A program made the translations under genes and the position numbers. A DNA stretch of 64,000 bases from Chitinophaga deserti (GTDB lineage: Bacteria; Bacteroidota; Bacteroidia; Chitinophagales; Chitinophagaceae), in NCBI RefSeq assembly GCF_003149455.1, contig NZ_QFFK01000013.1, positions 62,001 through 126,000 on the forward strand, written 5' to 3'. Within the stretch, counting starts at the first letter, position 1. Each line of letters starts with the position of its first letter. Shown here one piece after another: positions 42,422 through 52,512 of this stretch. Below the pieces are notes generated by a model. It made no database searches and had not been told where the DNA came from. It worked only from the letters and a program-made list of their open reading frames with translations.

Positions 42422-43468
42422 TTAAATCCCCAGGAATTTAAACGGAGCCGCTTTTACAAACTGCTTGCCGGCATCGCCTGCATACGTTTCATCTTTCGTA
42501 AGCGGCAGCTTCTTCACGGTGGCTTTGGGGGAAAAGTCCACCTTCTTCAGATCTATCCAGAACGTATTCGGCGTACGGGCAGTTTCAAAATAGTATACGA
42601 GGTTTTTCTGATCAGCCACCGAACGCCAGCGGGTGGAGGAGATATTCGGCTGGTCGGGGGTGGAAATACCCAACGGCACCGAGCAGTTGCGGATCACGCT
42701 GAACACGCTGGCTACTGCCAGGCGGGTATTGTCTGTTTTAGGAATGGCACCGGCGTAGAAAGATGCCCGCACGAAACGGTCGGCCGCACGGTTGGTGCCC
42801 GGCAGCATGGTGGTACCGCCAATCTCTTTCCAGTATTCATTCAGCGCCAGCTGCTTTTCGTAAATGGGCGAATTGGTCATAACGTTGTACTCCGGACTGT
42901 GATGGATGTTCAGCTTGCCACCCACATACTGGAAAATGGCGTTATCGCCCGAAGGGTCGGAGATGGACAGGTGCAGGTTCGCCAGCCGGTCCATACCGGG
43001 AATCTTATCCGTTACGATCACGAACTCTTCTTTCCGCAGTGCATCCACCGCTTCTTTTACGGTGGCGAAATTATCCAATACATACTGGCACCAGGCGGCA
43101 ATCGTCAATCCTTTTTTATCTGCAGTAAACGGCGGATACTCCGATTCCGCGAGGAACAGCAGGTTGGCCACCAAGCCTTTTTCATTCATACCGTCTGTAG
43201 TGGAAATATCGTATCCGGAAGCGATGATGCTGCCATATCTGGCGGTCCATTTGATGGAGTTAGGCCCTGTTTCCCCGCTGCGCTGCATGCCCCGGGGGAA
43301 GATCCAGAGGTTGGTCATGATATCCTCTTTCCAGTCCATAGACCGGGCTGTGAGCAATGTACCGTTCTGGCCTTTGTATACCACGCGGGTACAGGCATTA
43401 CTGTCTGCCGCCGGGGAAGCTACTGCCAGCATACCCGCCAGCAGCAGGGTTCGCATAGAAATTACCAT
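42422..43468 (-). CDS. Choloylglycine hydrolase-family (linear amide C-N hydrolase) enzyme, exported
   Basis: This 348-aa N-terminal-nucleophile hydrolase has a signal peptide that ends next to the expected catalytic Cys (NACTRVVYKG, Cys26). Removal exposes the Cys, as in bile-salt hydrolases and penicillin V acylases. Further family residues are the Arg and Asp in ARSMDWKED, N at MTNSPIYEKQL, and the C-terminal NLVYYFETARTPN. It would cut linear amide bonds, for example in acyl-homoserine lactones, N-acyl amino acids or penicillin V. The substrate is unknown. A second ATG (43456) is possible. Its stop is 5 nt from the convergent DUF1905 gene. Confidence 0.85.
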   Translation of the reverse strand: MVISMRTLLLAGMLAVASPAADSNACTRVVYKGQNGTLLTARSMDWKEDIMTNLWIFPRGMQRSGETGPNSIKWTARYGSIIASGYDISTTDGMNEKGLVANLLFLAESEYPPFTADKKGLTIAAWCQYVLDNFATVKEAVDALRKEEFVIVTDKIPGMDRLANLHLSISDPSGDNAIFQYVGGKLNIHHSPEYNVMTNSPIYEKQLALNEYWKEIGGTTMLPGTNRAADRFVRASFYAGAIPKTDNTRLAVASVFSVIRNCSVPLGISTPDQPNISSTRWRSVADQKNLVYYFETARTPNTFWIDLKKVDFSPKATVKKLPLTKDETYAGDAGKQFVKAAPFKFLGI

Positions 43469-43572
43469 GTGTCACGTTTTTCTATACAACAGTTCCTTTC
43501 CGGGAAAAGTTCATACCGCCAGCAGTTCCGTATTCCCCGGATTTATGTAATTTACCCGGATAAGAATGCCCC

Positions 43573-43980
43573 ATGAAACAAGTAGACGCTTATTTCCAGC
43601 AACTCACCGAACCCAATAAGAGTTGCCTCCTGGCCCTGCAATCCATCATCCTGCAGCAGGATCCCGACGTTACCGCCGAATGGAAATACGCCATGCCCAT
43701 GTATTGCTACAAAGGGAAAATGTTCTGCTTCATCCGTGTAGATTCGAAATCGCAGTTGCCATATATTGGAATGGTGGAAGGGAAAAGACTGAACTACCCC
43801 GGCCTCGAACAGGGCGACCGGGCACGTATGAAGATAATGACCTTTGACCCCGGGGCAGACCTGCCGGCGGATGTACTACATGAAATGCTGAACGAAGCCC
43901 TTGACTTTTACCGCAAAGGCATCATCAAAATAGAAAAGGAAAAACTTAATCAACACACTCGTCGAGCAGGTAAACGATAG
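43573..43980 (+). CDS. DUF1801-family protein
   Basis: This 135-aa protein fits the DUF1801 (YdhG-like) fold. It has VDAYFQQLTEPNKSCLLAL at the start, the conserved core EWKYAMPMYCYKGKMFCFI, and MVEGKRLNYPGLEQ. The family is small, cytoplasmic and of unknown biochemical role. Its 3' end overlaps the convergent FAD/Fe-S gene by 35 nt. Confidence 0.85.
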   Translation: MKQVDAYFQQLTEPNKSCLLALQSIILQQDPDVTAEWKYAMPMYCYKGKMFCFIRVDSKSQLPYIGMVEGKRLNYPGLEQGDRARMKIMTFDPGADLPADVLHEMLNEALDFYRKGIIKIEKEKLNQHTRRAGKR

Positions 43981-46774
43981 ACTCATAGCTTTTACCCACA
44001 GCTTCTGACAGGGCCATTTCGCAGGTTTTGGCGCTGGAATAATACCCATCATGACAGCCGCCTTTCACATCATCTGCTTCGGGCTTTGTGGCGGATGCAG
44101 TGAGTTCGGGGAAGAGGAATCCTCTGTCGCCCGCCATACCACAGCAACCTGCGTTCACCGGTATCATCACGTTATCTGCCAGCTGCTTCGCCACCTGCGT
44201 GAATTTATTCTCGATCCCCATCTTCTGCAATGAGCAAACGGGATGCAGGGCAATGCTGGCCTTGCGGCGTTTCACTTCCACACGCGGCAGCACTTCTTCT
44301 GCCAGGTACTCGATACTGTCGAGGATGCGCATGGCATCAAAGCGCGATTTGTTTTGTTCGGTGAGCGCCGGGCGGCAGTCGCGCAGCGTATGTGTGCAGG
44401 AAGTGATATCCAGAACCACCGGGAATTTACCGCCCTGTGTCCATTTCCAGAGCTTTTCTACCGTAGCGTTTACGGTGTGGGTATATGCCGGGGCAAAGCC
44501 TTTGGAAGAGTAGATCTGTCCGCAGCAGTTACCGCCGATATCATTGGGTTGTATGAGAGAAATGCCCGCTTTCCGGGACACGGAAGCGAAGGTATCGGTG
44601 ATGTTCTTTTTACCTGTTTCGGAACTGCCCATGATGCGGTTGATGCAGGAAGGGAAATATACCGCACGCGGCCCGCTGCCTTCCGCGATGGTTGCGGCGG
44701 GTGAAGGGTTCCAGGTGGTAGGGTGCAGATGCGTGCTCCATAAAGGCATGGCGGGCACTACTTTCCGGATGCCTTTGGTAAGCTCCGTCATGGCATGTTT
44801 GCCGAACACCGAGTTCACGGCAGCACCGGCCTTCAGGCCCACCCATACAGCTTTGGATACGAAGTTGAAATTCTTTGCTACCTGCAGGGCTACCTTGTTG
44901 GCGAAGGGACTGTGATTCTCCCGGCGCAGGCGCTTTACGAGCATACCGGTATTGATGTCTACCGGACAGGCAACGGCGCACAATCCGTCTACCGCGCAGG
45001 TATCCAGTCCATCGTACTGATATTCTTTCAGCAGTTGCTGATAATCCTGTTTACGGTGCTGGTTCTTCAGCTTCACCAAAGCCCGGCGCACTACGATGCG
45101 GCGGCGGGGTGTGAGGGTGATGTTACGGCTGGGACATTTGTATTCACAGAAACCGCATTCCATGCATTTATCCACTTCCTCTTCCACACGCGGCAGCTCT
45201 TTCAGGTTCCTGATATGTGCTTCCGCATCGGCATTGATGAGTACGCCGGGGTTGAGCAGGTTATCGGGATCGATGGCAGTTTTGAGTGTTTTCATCACTT
45301 CATAGATGCCGGGGCCCCATTCGGTTTCCACGAAGGGTGCCATGTTTCGTCCAGTGCCGTGTTCTGCTTTCAGCGCACCATCGTATTTACCGGCTATGAG
45401 CTGCACTACTTCACGGATAAATCCGTCGTACCGTTGAATCTCTGCCGGTGTATCGAAAGCCTGGGTAACTACGAAGTGGATATTCCCGTCTTTCGCATGC
45501 CCGAATATGATTGCGTTTTCGTAACCGTATTTCGTGAACAGTACCTGCAGATCGAGGATGGCATCACCAAGGCGGGCTACCGGCACGGCGATATCTTCCA
45601 GTATTACGGTGGTACCGCTCTGGCGCACGGCGCCTACTGAAGGGAACATGCCTTTACGGATCTTCCAGAGGTAGGCCTGCTCCACGGGGTTTTCCGTGAA
45701 AGAAGGCGGTACAATGAGGGAGATGGCACCGGATAATCCGAGGAACTTATCTTTCTTCACTTTCAGTTCTTCCTGCGTATTGCCCTGGTATTCCACCAGC
45801 AAGGCAGCAGCGGCTTCCGGCAGTGTTTTCACCAGTTCGGGGATGCCCGGCAGGTGTTCTACCGAGCGGAGGGATGCCCTGTCCATCAGTTCCACCGCTT
45901 CCGCACCTGATTCCGTGAGGGGAACGATGGCGGAGCAGGCGGTATGGATGTCGGGGAAATAGAGTAGTCCGGTTGATTTTTCAGGGTAATCCGGCACAGT
46001 GCGCATCACGGCTTCGGATATGAATCCGAGAGTTCCTTCTGCACCGATGAGCAGATGCGCAAGGATGTCCAGTGGTTCATCGAAATCCACCAGTGCGTTT
46101 ACGGAGTATCCGACTGTGTTTTTAGTACGGTATTTGGCGCGGATGCGTTCGAGCATCTGCTGATCATTACGGACCCGGTCGCGCAGTGTAATGAGGGTAT
46201 TGTATAAGTCGCCGCACTGTTCGCGGAAGCGTTGGTATTGCGCCGGTTCTTCGGTGGTGAAAGTCATCCCGTTCGGTAAAATGAACCGGATGTATTGGAC
46301 CGTGTGGTAGGAGTTTTTGCTGACGCCGCAGCACATGCCGCTGGCGTTGTTAGACAGGATGCCGCCCATCATGGCGGAGTTGATGCTGGCGGGGTCCGGA
46401 CCGATCTTTTTACCATGCTGGCGGAGGCGTGCGTTTACGATGCCACCGGTGATACCGGGCTGAACGCGAACGGTGGCGCCATCGTTTTCGATCTTCATGA
46501 TTTGCCAGTGGCGGCTGAGATCGGCGAGGATGCCGTCGGTAACGGATTGACCGGAAAGACTGGTACCTGCCGCGCGGAAAGTGAGGGGGATGCGGTGCTG
46601 CTGCGAAAAGCGGAAGAGTGCCTTCACTTCATCTTCATTGACCGGTTGTACAACGGCTTTGGGTTCCAGATGGTAAAAACCCGCGTCAGCGGCGTAAGAT
46701 AAAATGTCGATCAGCCTCGTTTTGATACGATCCGCCGGTAGAATTGCTTCTAATGCGCGTCCAATAGCCTCCAT
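43946..46774 (-). CDS. FAD-linked and 4Fe-4S oxidoreductase, D-lactate-dehydrogenase (YdiJ/Dld-like) type
   Basis: This 942-aa fusion protein has an N-terminal FAD-binding (PCMH-type) domain (about 40-230, with LTFRAAGTSLSGQSV) and an FAD-linked C-terminal oxidase domain (HAKDGNIHFV and KAEHGTGRNMAP). A ferredoxin-type pair of 4Fe-4S motifs follows (CMECGFCEYKCP and CAVDGLCAVACP). Two CCG motifs lie near the end (GGNCCGQ and AGCCGMAGD). The layout is that of YdiJ and DLD-type proteins which oxidise D-lactate or D-2-hydroxyglutarate and feed electrons to quinone. The exact substrate needs an assay. It is monocistronic. Confidence 0.88.
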   Translation of the reverse strand: MEAIGRALEAILPADRIKTRLIDILSYAADAGFYHLEPKAVVQPVNEDEVKALFRFSQQHRIPLTFRAAGTSLSGQSVTDGILADLSRHWQIMKIENDGATVRVQPGITGGIVNARLRQHGKKIGPDPASINSAMMGGILSNNASGMCCGVSKNSYHTVQYIRFILPNGMTFTTEEPAQYQRFREQCGDLYNTLITLRDRVRNDQQMLERIRAKYRTKNTVGYSVNALVDFDEPLDILAHLLIGAEGTLGFISEAVMRTVPDYPEKSTGLLYFPDIHTACSAIVPLTESGAEAVELMDRASLRSVEHLPGIPELVKTLPEAAAALLVEYQGNTQEELKVKKDKFLGLSGAISLIVPPSFTENPVEQAYLWKIRKGMFPSVGAVRQSGTTVILEDIAVPVARLGDAILDLQVLFTKYGYENAIIFGHAKDGNIHFVVTQAFDTPAEIQRYDGFIREVVQLIAGKYDGALKAEHGTGRNMAPFVETEWGPGIYEVMKTLKTAIDPDNLLNPGVLINADAEAHIRNLKELPRVEEEVDKCMECGFCEYKCPSRNITLTPRRRIVVRRALVKLKNQHRKQDYQQLLKEYQYDGLDTCAVDGLCAVACPVDINTGMLVKRLRRENHSPFANKVALQVAKNFNFVSKAVWVGLKAGAAVNSVFGKHAMTELTKGIRKVVPAMPLWSTHLHPTTWNPSPAATIAEGSGPRAVYFPSCINRIMGSSETGKKNITDTFASVSRKAGISLIQPNDIGGNCCGQIYSSKGFAPAYTHTVNATVEKLWKWTQGGKFPVVLDITSCTHTLRDCRPALTEQNKSRFDAMRILDSIEYLAEEVLPRVEVKRRKASIALHPVCSLQKMGIENKFTQVAKQLADNVMIPVNAGCCGMAGDRGFLFPELTASATKPEADDVKGGCHDGYYSSAKTCEMALSEAVGKSYESIVYLLDECVD

Positions 46775-46975
46775 TCCTGTCAGATTTGGTTCCTGTAGAG
46801 ATAAAAAATCACCCCAAGTTACGCCATTGGCGGAAATAACGCAATCCTAAACCGGCAATCCCGTGTTAAGCGACTGATTCTGCCATTTGAGCCGCTTCGA
46901 TTTTCACTCCGGCTTTGAACTGTTGGCGTGAGCCCATCCCGCCAGCTATTTTTCAATCTACCGACATATGAGATT

Positions 46976-47332
46976 ATGATTCAACTATTCCTGCTGAAGC
47001 CCGATTTCCGGGACGAGAAACTGGCCCCTGCCCATCAGACTTATTACTGTCCCGAATGCGCCTGGGTCGAGGGCATCCTTCACTACTACCCTTCGCTGAG
47101 AAGCCATATGGAAGTGATCTATGTGGATTTCCCCCGTCCGAGGCCCGCGCTGGAAGCCGTGCTGGGCAGCCAGCATCAGTCGTGCCCCGCGCTGGTGTTT
47201 AGTCCGGAAGACGATCCCTGGCCCCTGAGCGGACAATTCACCTACGCCCGCGGACTTCATTTCACCAATGACAAGATGGTGATAGCCCGGTTTTTCGCGG
47301 AGAAATGGGGTATAGGGCTGCCGCATCCCTGA
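46976..47332 (+). CDS. DUF3088-family thioredoxin-fold-like protein
   Basis: This protein is about 118 aa. I chose the ATG at 46976 (MIQLFLLKPDFRD), rather than an upstream GTG, because the domain begins there. It has YYCPECAWVEGIL, a CxxC pair (C-P-E-C) like a thioredoxin active site, then VIYVDFPRPRP and HQSCPALVF. The DUF3088 family has this layout; its function is unknown. It lies upstream of the permease operon but is separated from it by a palindrome and a sigma-54-like promoter. Confidence 0.8.
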   Translation: MIQLFLLKPDFRDEKLAPAHQTYYCPECAWVEGILHYYPSLRSHMEVIYVDFPRPRPALEAVLGSQHQSCPALVFSPEDDPWPLSGQFTYARGLHFTNDKMVIARFFAEKWGIGLPHP

Positions 47333-47358
47333 CGAACTGTCCGCCGGTGTACGCCCAA

Positions 47359-47374
47359 TGTCCGGAACCGGACA
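47359..47374. promoter_or_regulatory. Palindrome, candidate activator site
   Basis: TGTCCGG-AA-CCGGACA is a perfect 7+7 inverted repeat. It lies about 55-70 nt upstream of the sigma-54-like promoter at 47428. A related but weaker half-site (TGTCCGCCGGTGTA) precedes it. Confidence 0.6.
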
Positions 47375-47427
47375 CTAAGGGCGGGTGCTTTCTGCCGAAA
47401 CGCCCGCCCACATTGCCTCTCTCTGAT

Positions 47428-47442
47428 TGGCATACCGCTTGC
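47428..47442 (+). promoter_or_regulatory. Sigma-54-type promoter
   Basis: TGGCATACCGCTTGC has GG and GC elements at the -24/-12 spacing. The predicted start is about 12 nt downstream, at or next to the ATG (47454), so the message may be leaderless. The same element lies before the permease at 4048. Confidence 0.6.
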
Positions 47443-47453
47443 GTCCGCAGGGC

Positions 47454-49853
47454 ATGCTCATCAACTACTTCCGGACGGCCTGGAGGAACCTGCTCCGTCA
47501 CAAAAGCATTGCGGTCATTAACCTGGCCGGACTATCCATCGGTTTTACCTGCTGTATGCTCATTGCGCTGTATCTGCATCACGAGTTGCGGTACGATGAT
47601 TTTCAGGAAAAAGGGAACCGGATTGTAAGGGTATTGATGGAGTATAAGTTCGGAAACTCCGAAGGGGGTACCAACAAAGGGACATACACCAGCGTTCGCG
47701 TAGCGCCACACTTCCAGCGGAACTTCCCGGAAGTGGAGGCCGGTGTGAGAATGACCAGCGCTCCCCGTGTGGTTCGTAAGGACGAGCATGTCCTGAACGA
47801 ACAGCGGTTCGCCTATGCCGATTCCACCTTCTTCCGCGTATTCTCCTTTCCCCTCCTGCAGGGCAATCCGCAAACCGCACTGAACGGTCCTGACAAAGTG
47901 GTGCTTACTGCCTCCACCGCCCGGCGCTATTTCGGTAAGGAAAACCCGGTAGGGCAAACCATCCTCGTGGGCACCAACGCCAGGCCCTACGAAGTAACCG
48001 GCGTAACAGCCGATTGTCCTGCCAATTCCCAGATCCGGTATGATTTTGTGGCCTCCTTCTCTTCGCTGGGCATCTCTCCCCAATCGGAGTCTACCTACTG
48101 GAACGCCAACTACTTTACATACCTGTTACTGAAAGACGAATCGTCTATAGCCTCCATGCAGGCTAAGCTGCCTGCTTTCATGGCAAACGAGTCGAAAGGC
48201 TCCGGCGCCACCATCAACTTTTACCTCGAGCCAATGCGCTCGGTACACCTCTATTCCGAGTTTGAAGGATTTGAGGCCAACGGCAGTATTATGGCCGTGT
48301 ATGTACTGGGTGCTGTGGCGCTGCTTATCCTGCTCATTGCCTGCTTCACCTATATCAACCTCAGTACCGCACGCAGTATGGAAAGGGCGCGCGAAGTAGG
48401 TGTACGGAAAGTACTGGGTGCAGGGCCCCGCCAGCTTTTCTGGCAGTTCATGAATGAGTCGGCCATGCTGTGCTTTTTCGCCATGCTGATAAGCCTGCTG
48501 CTGGCCGCCATGCTGCTCCCTGCCTTTAACGGGCTTACAGGCAAAGCACTCTCTGCTTCTACCCTCCTTTCTCCCCTGTTCATAGCCGCATCCATTGCCG
48601 TGGCGCTGCTGGTAAGCGTGGCTGCGGGCAGCTACCCTGCACTGGTGCTCACCGGCTATCAGCCCGTTAAAGTACTCAAAGGTGCCTTCCAGCGTACAGA
48701 TTCAGGACAGTGGGTACGTAAATCACTCATCACCTTCCAGTTCGCCATATCGGTTTTCCTCATCGCCTGTACGCTCATGATCAAGCAACAGCTGTCATAC
48801 ATTCAGGCCAAGAAACTGGGCTTCGACCGGGATCATGTGGTGGTATTGCCGCAGGATTCCAAAATGCTGCCCATGATGCAAAGCATCAAGCAGTCGTTTA
48901 CGGCAGGTCCGGGTATATTGGCTGTATCCCGCTGTGCACGCACGCCCGTTGAAGGAGGCGGAGGTTACAATATGCGCTCCGCCGAGATGCCGGAAGACCA
49001 GCAGATGAACGTAACTGCCAACCCGGTAGATGAAGATTATATCAAAGTAGCCGGCATGCACCTCATTGCCGGAGAAAACCTCACTGCGCAGGACGTGAAA
49101 AACGCAGAAGACACGACGCCTGGTAACCGCCGGTTCCAGTTCATCCTCAATGAATCCGCAGTGCGCCAGCTGGGCTGGACGCCCGAACAAGCTATCGGCA
49201 AACGCCTCTGGCTCGATGCAACCCGCCCCGGTGTTGTAAAAGGTGTGGTAGCCGACTTCCATTATGAATCGCTCCGGCACAGCATTCAGCCATTTGTTAT
49301 GTTCCCCGCGGAATATACCCGCAGGCTGATTGTGAAGCTCGACGGAAAGGATATGCAGCGCAGTCTGGCCCATCTCGAAAGCGTATGGCATAAAGTAGCA
49401 CCGCACCGCCCGTTTGAATACACCTTCATGGATCAGGATTACAATCACTTATACGACTCGGAAATAAGGCTGGGCCACAGTATGAACGTATTCGCCATCG
49501 TAGCCGTGGCACTTGCCTGCCTGGGCTTATTCGGCCTGTCTGCCTACACCGTGCGCCAGCGGTTTAAAGAGATCGGTATCCGCAAAGTGCTGGGTGCTTC
49601 GGCAGGCAGTATTTTGCTGTTGCTGTCGGGCGGCTTTGTACGGCTTTCACTCGCGGCGATCTGTATCGGTCTGCCACTGGCATGGTGGGCCACTACCACC
49701 TGGCTGCAGGATTTTTCATACCGCACACCAATACACTGGTATATCTTCGCAGGAGCAGGCGCATCGCTGATCGTACTCACGCTGCTCACGGTAGGGATGC
49801 AGGCGTTTAAAGGCCTGCGCGCCAATCCGGTAAATAGTTTACGTTCAGAATAA
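47454..49853 (+). CDS. FtsX/MacB-type ABC transporter permease (large, two-domain)
   Basis: This 799-aa protein has the same two-half architecture as the one at 4048. It opens MLINYFRTAWRNLLRHKS with a first membrane helix at about 20-40. A MacB-type periplasmic domain and an FtsX core (REVGVRKVLGAGPRQLFWQF) follow, then a second periplasmic domain and a second core (FKEIGIRKVLGASAGSILLL), ending ANPVNSLRSE. The next permease gene starts 9 nt downstream. No ATPase is present. The operon lies behind the palindrome and sigma-54-like element above, so an NtrC-type activator probably controls it. Confidence 0.88.
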   Translation: MLINYFRTAWRNLLRHKSIAVINLAGLSIGFTCCMLIALYLHHELRYDDFQEKGNRIVRVLMEYKFGNSEGGTNKGTYTSVRVAPHFQRNFPEVEAGVRMTSAPRVVRKDEHVLNEQRFAYADSTFFRVFSFPLLQGNPQTALNGPDKVVLTASTARRYFGKENPVGQTILVGTNARPYEVTGVTADCPANSQIRYDFVASFSSLGISPQSESTYWNANYFTYLLLKDESSIASMQAKLPAFMANESKGSGATINFYLEPMRSVHLYSEFEGFEANGSIMAVYVLGAVALLILLIACFTYINLSTARSMERAREVGVRKVLGAGPRQLFWQFMNESAMLCFFAMLISLLLAAMLLPAFNGLTGKALSASTLLSPLFIAASIAVALLVSVAAGSYPALVLTGYQPVKVLKGAFQRTDSGQWVRKSLITFQFAISVFLIACTLMIKQQLSYIQAKKLGFDRDHVVVLPQDSKMLPMMQSIKQSFTAGPGILAVSRCARTPVEGGGGYNMRSAEMPEDQQMNVTANPVDEDYIKVAGMHLIAGENLTAQDVKNAEDTTPGNRRFQFILNESAVRQLGWTPEQAIGKRLWLDATRPGVVKGVVADFHYESLRHSIQPFVMFPAEYTRRLIVKLDGKDMQRSLAHLESVWHKVAPHRPFEYTFMDQDYNHLYDSEIRLGHSMNVFAIVAVALACLGLFGLSAYTVRQRFKEIGIRKVLGASAGSILLLLSGGFVRLSLAAICIGLPLAWWATTTWLQDFSYRTPIHWYIFAGAGASLIVLTLLTVGMQAFKGLRANPVNSLRSE

Positions 49854-49862
49854 CCACATCTC

Positions 49863-52274
49863 ATGCTCGTCAACTACATCAAAATAGCCAGGCGCAACCT
49901 GCTGAAGCACCGCTTCCATTCCATCCTCAATGTAACAGGACTGGCCACAGGCATCGCTTTCGCCATGCTCGTAATGGCTTATGTGTGGAACGAGCTGCAG
50001 GTGAACCAACAACTAAGGAACCCTTCACGCCAGCATATCCTGCTGAGTAAATGGAAAGATCCCAACATGGGCTTTGAGTTGTCGACCTACGGCAACCTGC
50101 CGGTAGCACTGAAAGAAGAATACCCCACGCTGGTGGCGGACTACTACCGCTGGGATGGCATTACGGGACAGGTGAACGTTGGCGAAAATGCATACCGGGA
50201 AGGCCTGCAGATAGGAGACAGTACTTTGATAAAGATGTATGGCTTCCGGGTGATTTCGGGAGATGCTTCCCGTGCGTTGCATACCGCTTCTTCCGCTGTG
50301 CTTACTGCAAGCATGGCGAAAAAGTTCTTCGGCAAAACCGATGTGGCAGGTAAAACGATAGAGGTCGCCAACTTCGGCGGCAGCAAACAGCTTTTTACGA
50401 TAGATGCCGTGATAGCAGATCCGGCTAAAAATACCATTACGCAAATCAATGAGGCGAACAAGAACGGCATCTTCCTTTCCGCGGCTTCCACCCCTTTCTT
50501 TGGCCGGGAACTGAATAACTGGACCAGTCCATATATTGTAGGGATGATTGAGCTGCGCGAAGGCGTAACGGCCGCTGATCTGGAAGCGCCGCTGGCATCC
50601 CTGCTAAAGAGGCATACCAACAGCAGCGTACAGGCCAATCTGCGTATGGAAGCAGTTCCCCTTACAGAATATTATCTCAGCAATAATAACGGTCTCGTAA
50701 AGCGGATGCTGTATACCTTATCCGGTATTGCCCTGTTCATCTTGCTCATGGCCATCGTTAACTTCGTGAACCTTTCTGTGAGCAGGGCTTCATCGCGCAT
50801 GAAAGAGATCGGGGTGAGAAAGGCTTTGGGCGGACGGAAGAAGCAGCTCATCTTCCAGTTCCTGCTGGAATCGTGGCTGCTGGTACTGGCATCAGCCGTA
50901 CTCGCCACCGGACTATACTTTGTCCTGAAAGCCCCGGCAGGACAACTCCTCGGCCAGGAGCTTCCCGGATTCACTGACTTCCCTTTGTACTTCGCAGCTT
51001 TCCCTGTAGCACTGGTAGTGCTTACTGGTCTTGCTGCGGGGCTTTACCCGGCATTCGTACTTTCTTCCTTCAGGGTAACCGATTCGCTGAAAGGCAAGCT
51101 GAACGCCGCGCAGGAAAAAACCGGATTGCGTAAATCGCTGGTAGGATTTCAGTACATCACCGCAGCCGTAGTGCTCGTAGCGGCATTTATCATCACCCGC
51201 CAGGTGCAGCTGTTCTTCAGCAACAACCTCGGGTACGACAAATCACACCTCGTATCCCTTCCCGTTCCCCGCGACTGGACGCCCGAAGGCTACAACCGCA
51301 TGCAGAACATCCGCGGACAGCTGGCTGCCATGCCCGAAGTGCAATCAGCCACAGTATCGTTCGAGATCCCGGATGGTAATAACTCCGGCAGCATCGTGGT
51401 ATACAATGCCGCTTCCGATTCCACCTCCGCCATTTCATCTTACCAGTTATATACCGATGAATACTTTGGACAAACCTATGGCCTTCAAATAACTGCCGGC
51501 AGGTTCTTTAGTGAGCCCGGGAAAGTTGTGGCTCCCAATGCTGTAGTCATCAATGAAACGCTCGCACGCCTCCTCGGCTGGAACACCACCAGCGACGCAA
51601 TCGGGCAGCAACTCCGCGTAGCAGGATTCGATGCCGTGCTGAAGATAACCGGTGTGGTGAAGGATTTCCATTTCTCCTCCATGCAACAGGCGGTACAGCC
51701 TATTGTGATGGTACATCCGTCCGCTACTACCATTTACCGCTACATATCCCTGAAGCTCAGGGGAGGTGAAAGCATCGCCACCCGGCTATCCGCCATCCGT
51801 TCCAAATGGGCGCAGTTGATGCCCGGTGCGCCATTCGAATACCGTTTCACAGATGAGATGCTGGCCCGCATGTATGACGCGGAACTCCGCCTGCAATACG
51901 CCGCCTATGCCGCCACTGCACTCGCCCTCGTAATAGTATTACTGGGCGTAACGGGCCTGGTATCTTTCAGTATTCAGAAGCGCACCAAAGAGATAGGAGT
52001 GCGCAAAGTACTGGGCGCATCCGTCAACAGCATCATTGCCCTTTTTGTGAAAGAGTTCCTGAAAGTGATTGTGATAGCCATGGTTATCGCCATCCCTACG
52101 GCTTATTTCATCATGAACTACTGGCTGAATGATTATGTGTACCGGATTGCCATTACCCCTGCACCTTTTGCGGTAGCATTCCTGCTGCTGGCAGCGGTAA
52201 CTGCCACGCTGATATTCGTGCAGACATTCAGGACGGCGAATGCGAATCCGGTGAAGAGTTTGAGGACGGAGTAG
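49863..52274 (+). CDS. FtsX/MacB-type ABC transporter permease (large, two-domain), second of operon
   Basis: This 803-aa permease starts MLVNYIKIARRNLLKHRFH and has the family's coupling segments MKEIGVRKALGGRKKQLI and TKEIGVRKVLGASVNSII, with two periplasmic domains and the end ANPVKSLRTE. It is a diverged paralogue of the upstream permease and is 9 nt from its stop. The two may form a heterodimer or act with an unlinked ATPase. A hairpin at 52365 could end the operon. Confidence 0.88.
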   Translation: MLVNYIKIARRNLLKHRFHSILNVTGLATGIAFAMLVMAYVWNELQVNQQLRNPSRQHILLSKWKDPNMGFELSTYGNLPVALKEEYPTLVADYYRWDGITGQVNVGENAYREGLQIGDSTLIKMYGFRVISGDASRALHTASSAVLTASMAKKFFGKTDVAGKTIEVANFGGSKQLFTIDAVIADPAKNTITQINEANKNGIFLSAASTPFFGRELNNWTSPYIVGMIELREGVTAADLEAPLASLLKRHTNSSVQANLRMEAVPLTEYYLSNNNGLVKRMLYTLSGIALFILLMAIVNFVNLSVSRASSRMKEIGVRKALGGRKKQLIFQFLLESWLLVLASAVLATGLYFVLKAPAGQLLGQELPGFTDFPLYFAAFPVALVVLTGLAAGLYPAFVLSSFRVTDSLKGKLNAAQEKTGLRKSLVGFQYITAAVVLVAAFIITRQVQLFFSNNLGYDKSHLVSLPVPRDWTPEGYNRMQNIRGQLAAMPEVQSATVSFEIPDGNNSGSIVVYNAASDSTSAISSYQLYTDEYFGQTYGLQITAGRFFSEPGKVVAPNAVVINETLARLLGWNTTSDAIGQQLRVAGFDAVLKITGVVKDFHFSSMQQAVQPIVMVHPSATTIYRYISLKLRGGESIATRLSAIRSKWAQLMPGAPFEYRFTDEMLARMYDAELRLQYAAYAATALALVIVLLGVTGLVSFSIQKRTKEIGVRKVLGASVNSIIALFVKEFLKVIVIAMVIAIPTAYFIMNYWLNDYVYRIAITPAPFAVAFLLLAAVTATLIFVQTFRTANANPVKSLRTE

Positions 52275-52512
52275 GTGAAGGGAATTTTCTAAACCCGGAA
52301 GAATGGTACCCATGGAGCCTTTATATCTACATGGTTAATTATAAAATGATTTAAAACTGCAGTGCACTTCACGATTCATGAATCATGAAGTGTCAATTGC
52401 GCGGGTTACCTGAATATTTTAGTCTTCCCGTATTAGCAAATAAAAGCCCCCTCCTGGTAAATCCCATTCAAATTCTCGCAACTGGAATTCCCCATTATAA
52501 TTACATACCCCA
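52275..52512. other. Spacer between the permease operon and the repeat array
   Basis: There is no gene here. It contains the inverted repeat at 52365-52392 and otherwise A+T-rich DNA. Confidence 0.5.
52365..52392. repeat. 28-bp imperfect palindrome, possible terminator
   Basis: CACTTCA-C-GATTC pairs with GAATC-A-TGAAGTG across ATG-centred DNA with a single mismatched pair. It lies 90 nt past the permease stop. There is only a weak T-tail, so an operator is as likely as a terminator. Confidence 0.5.
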
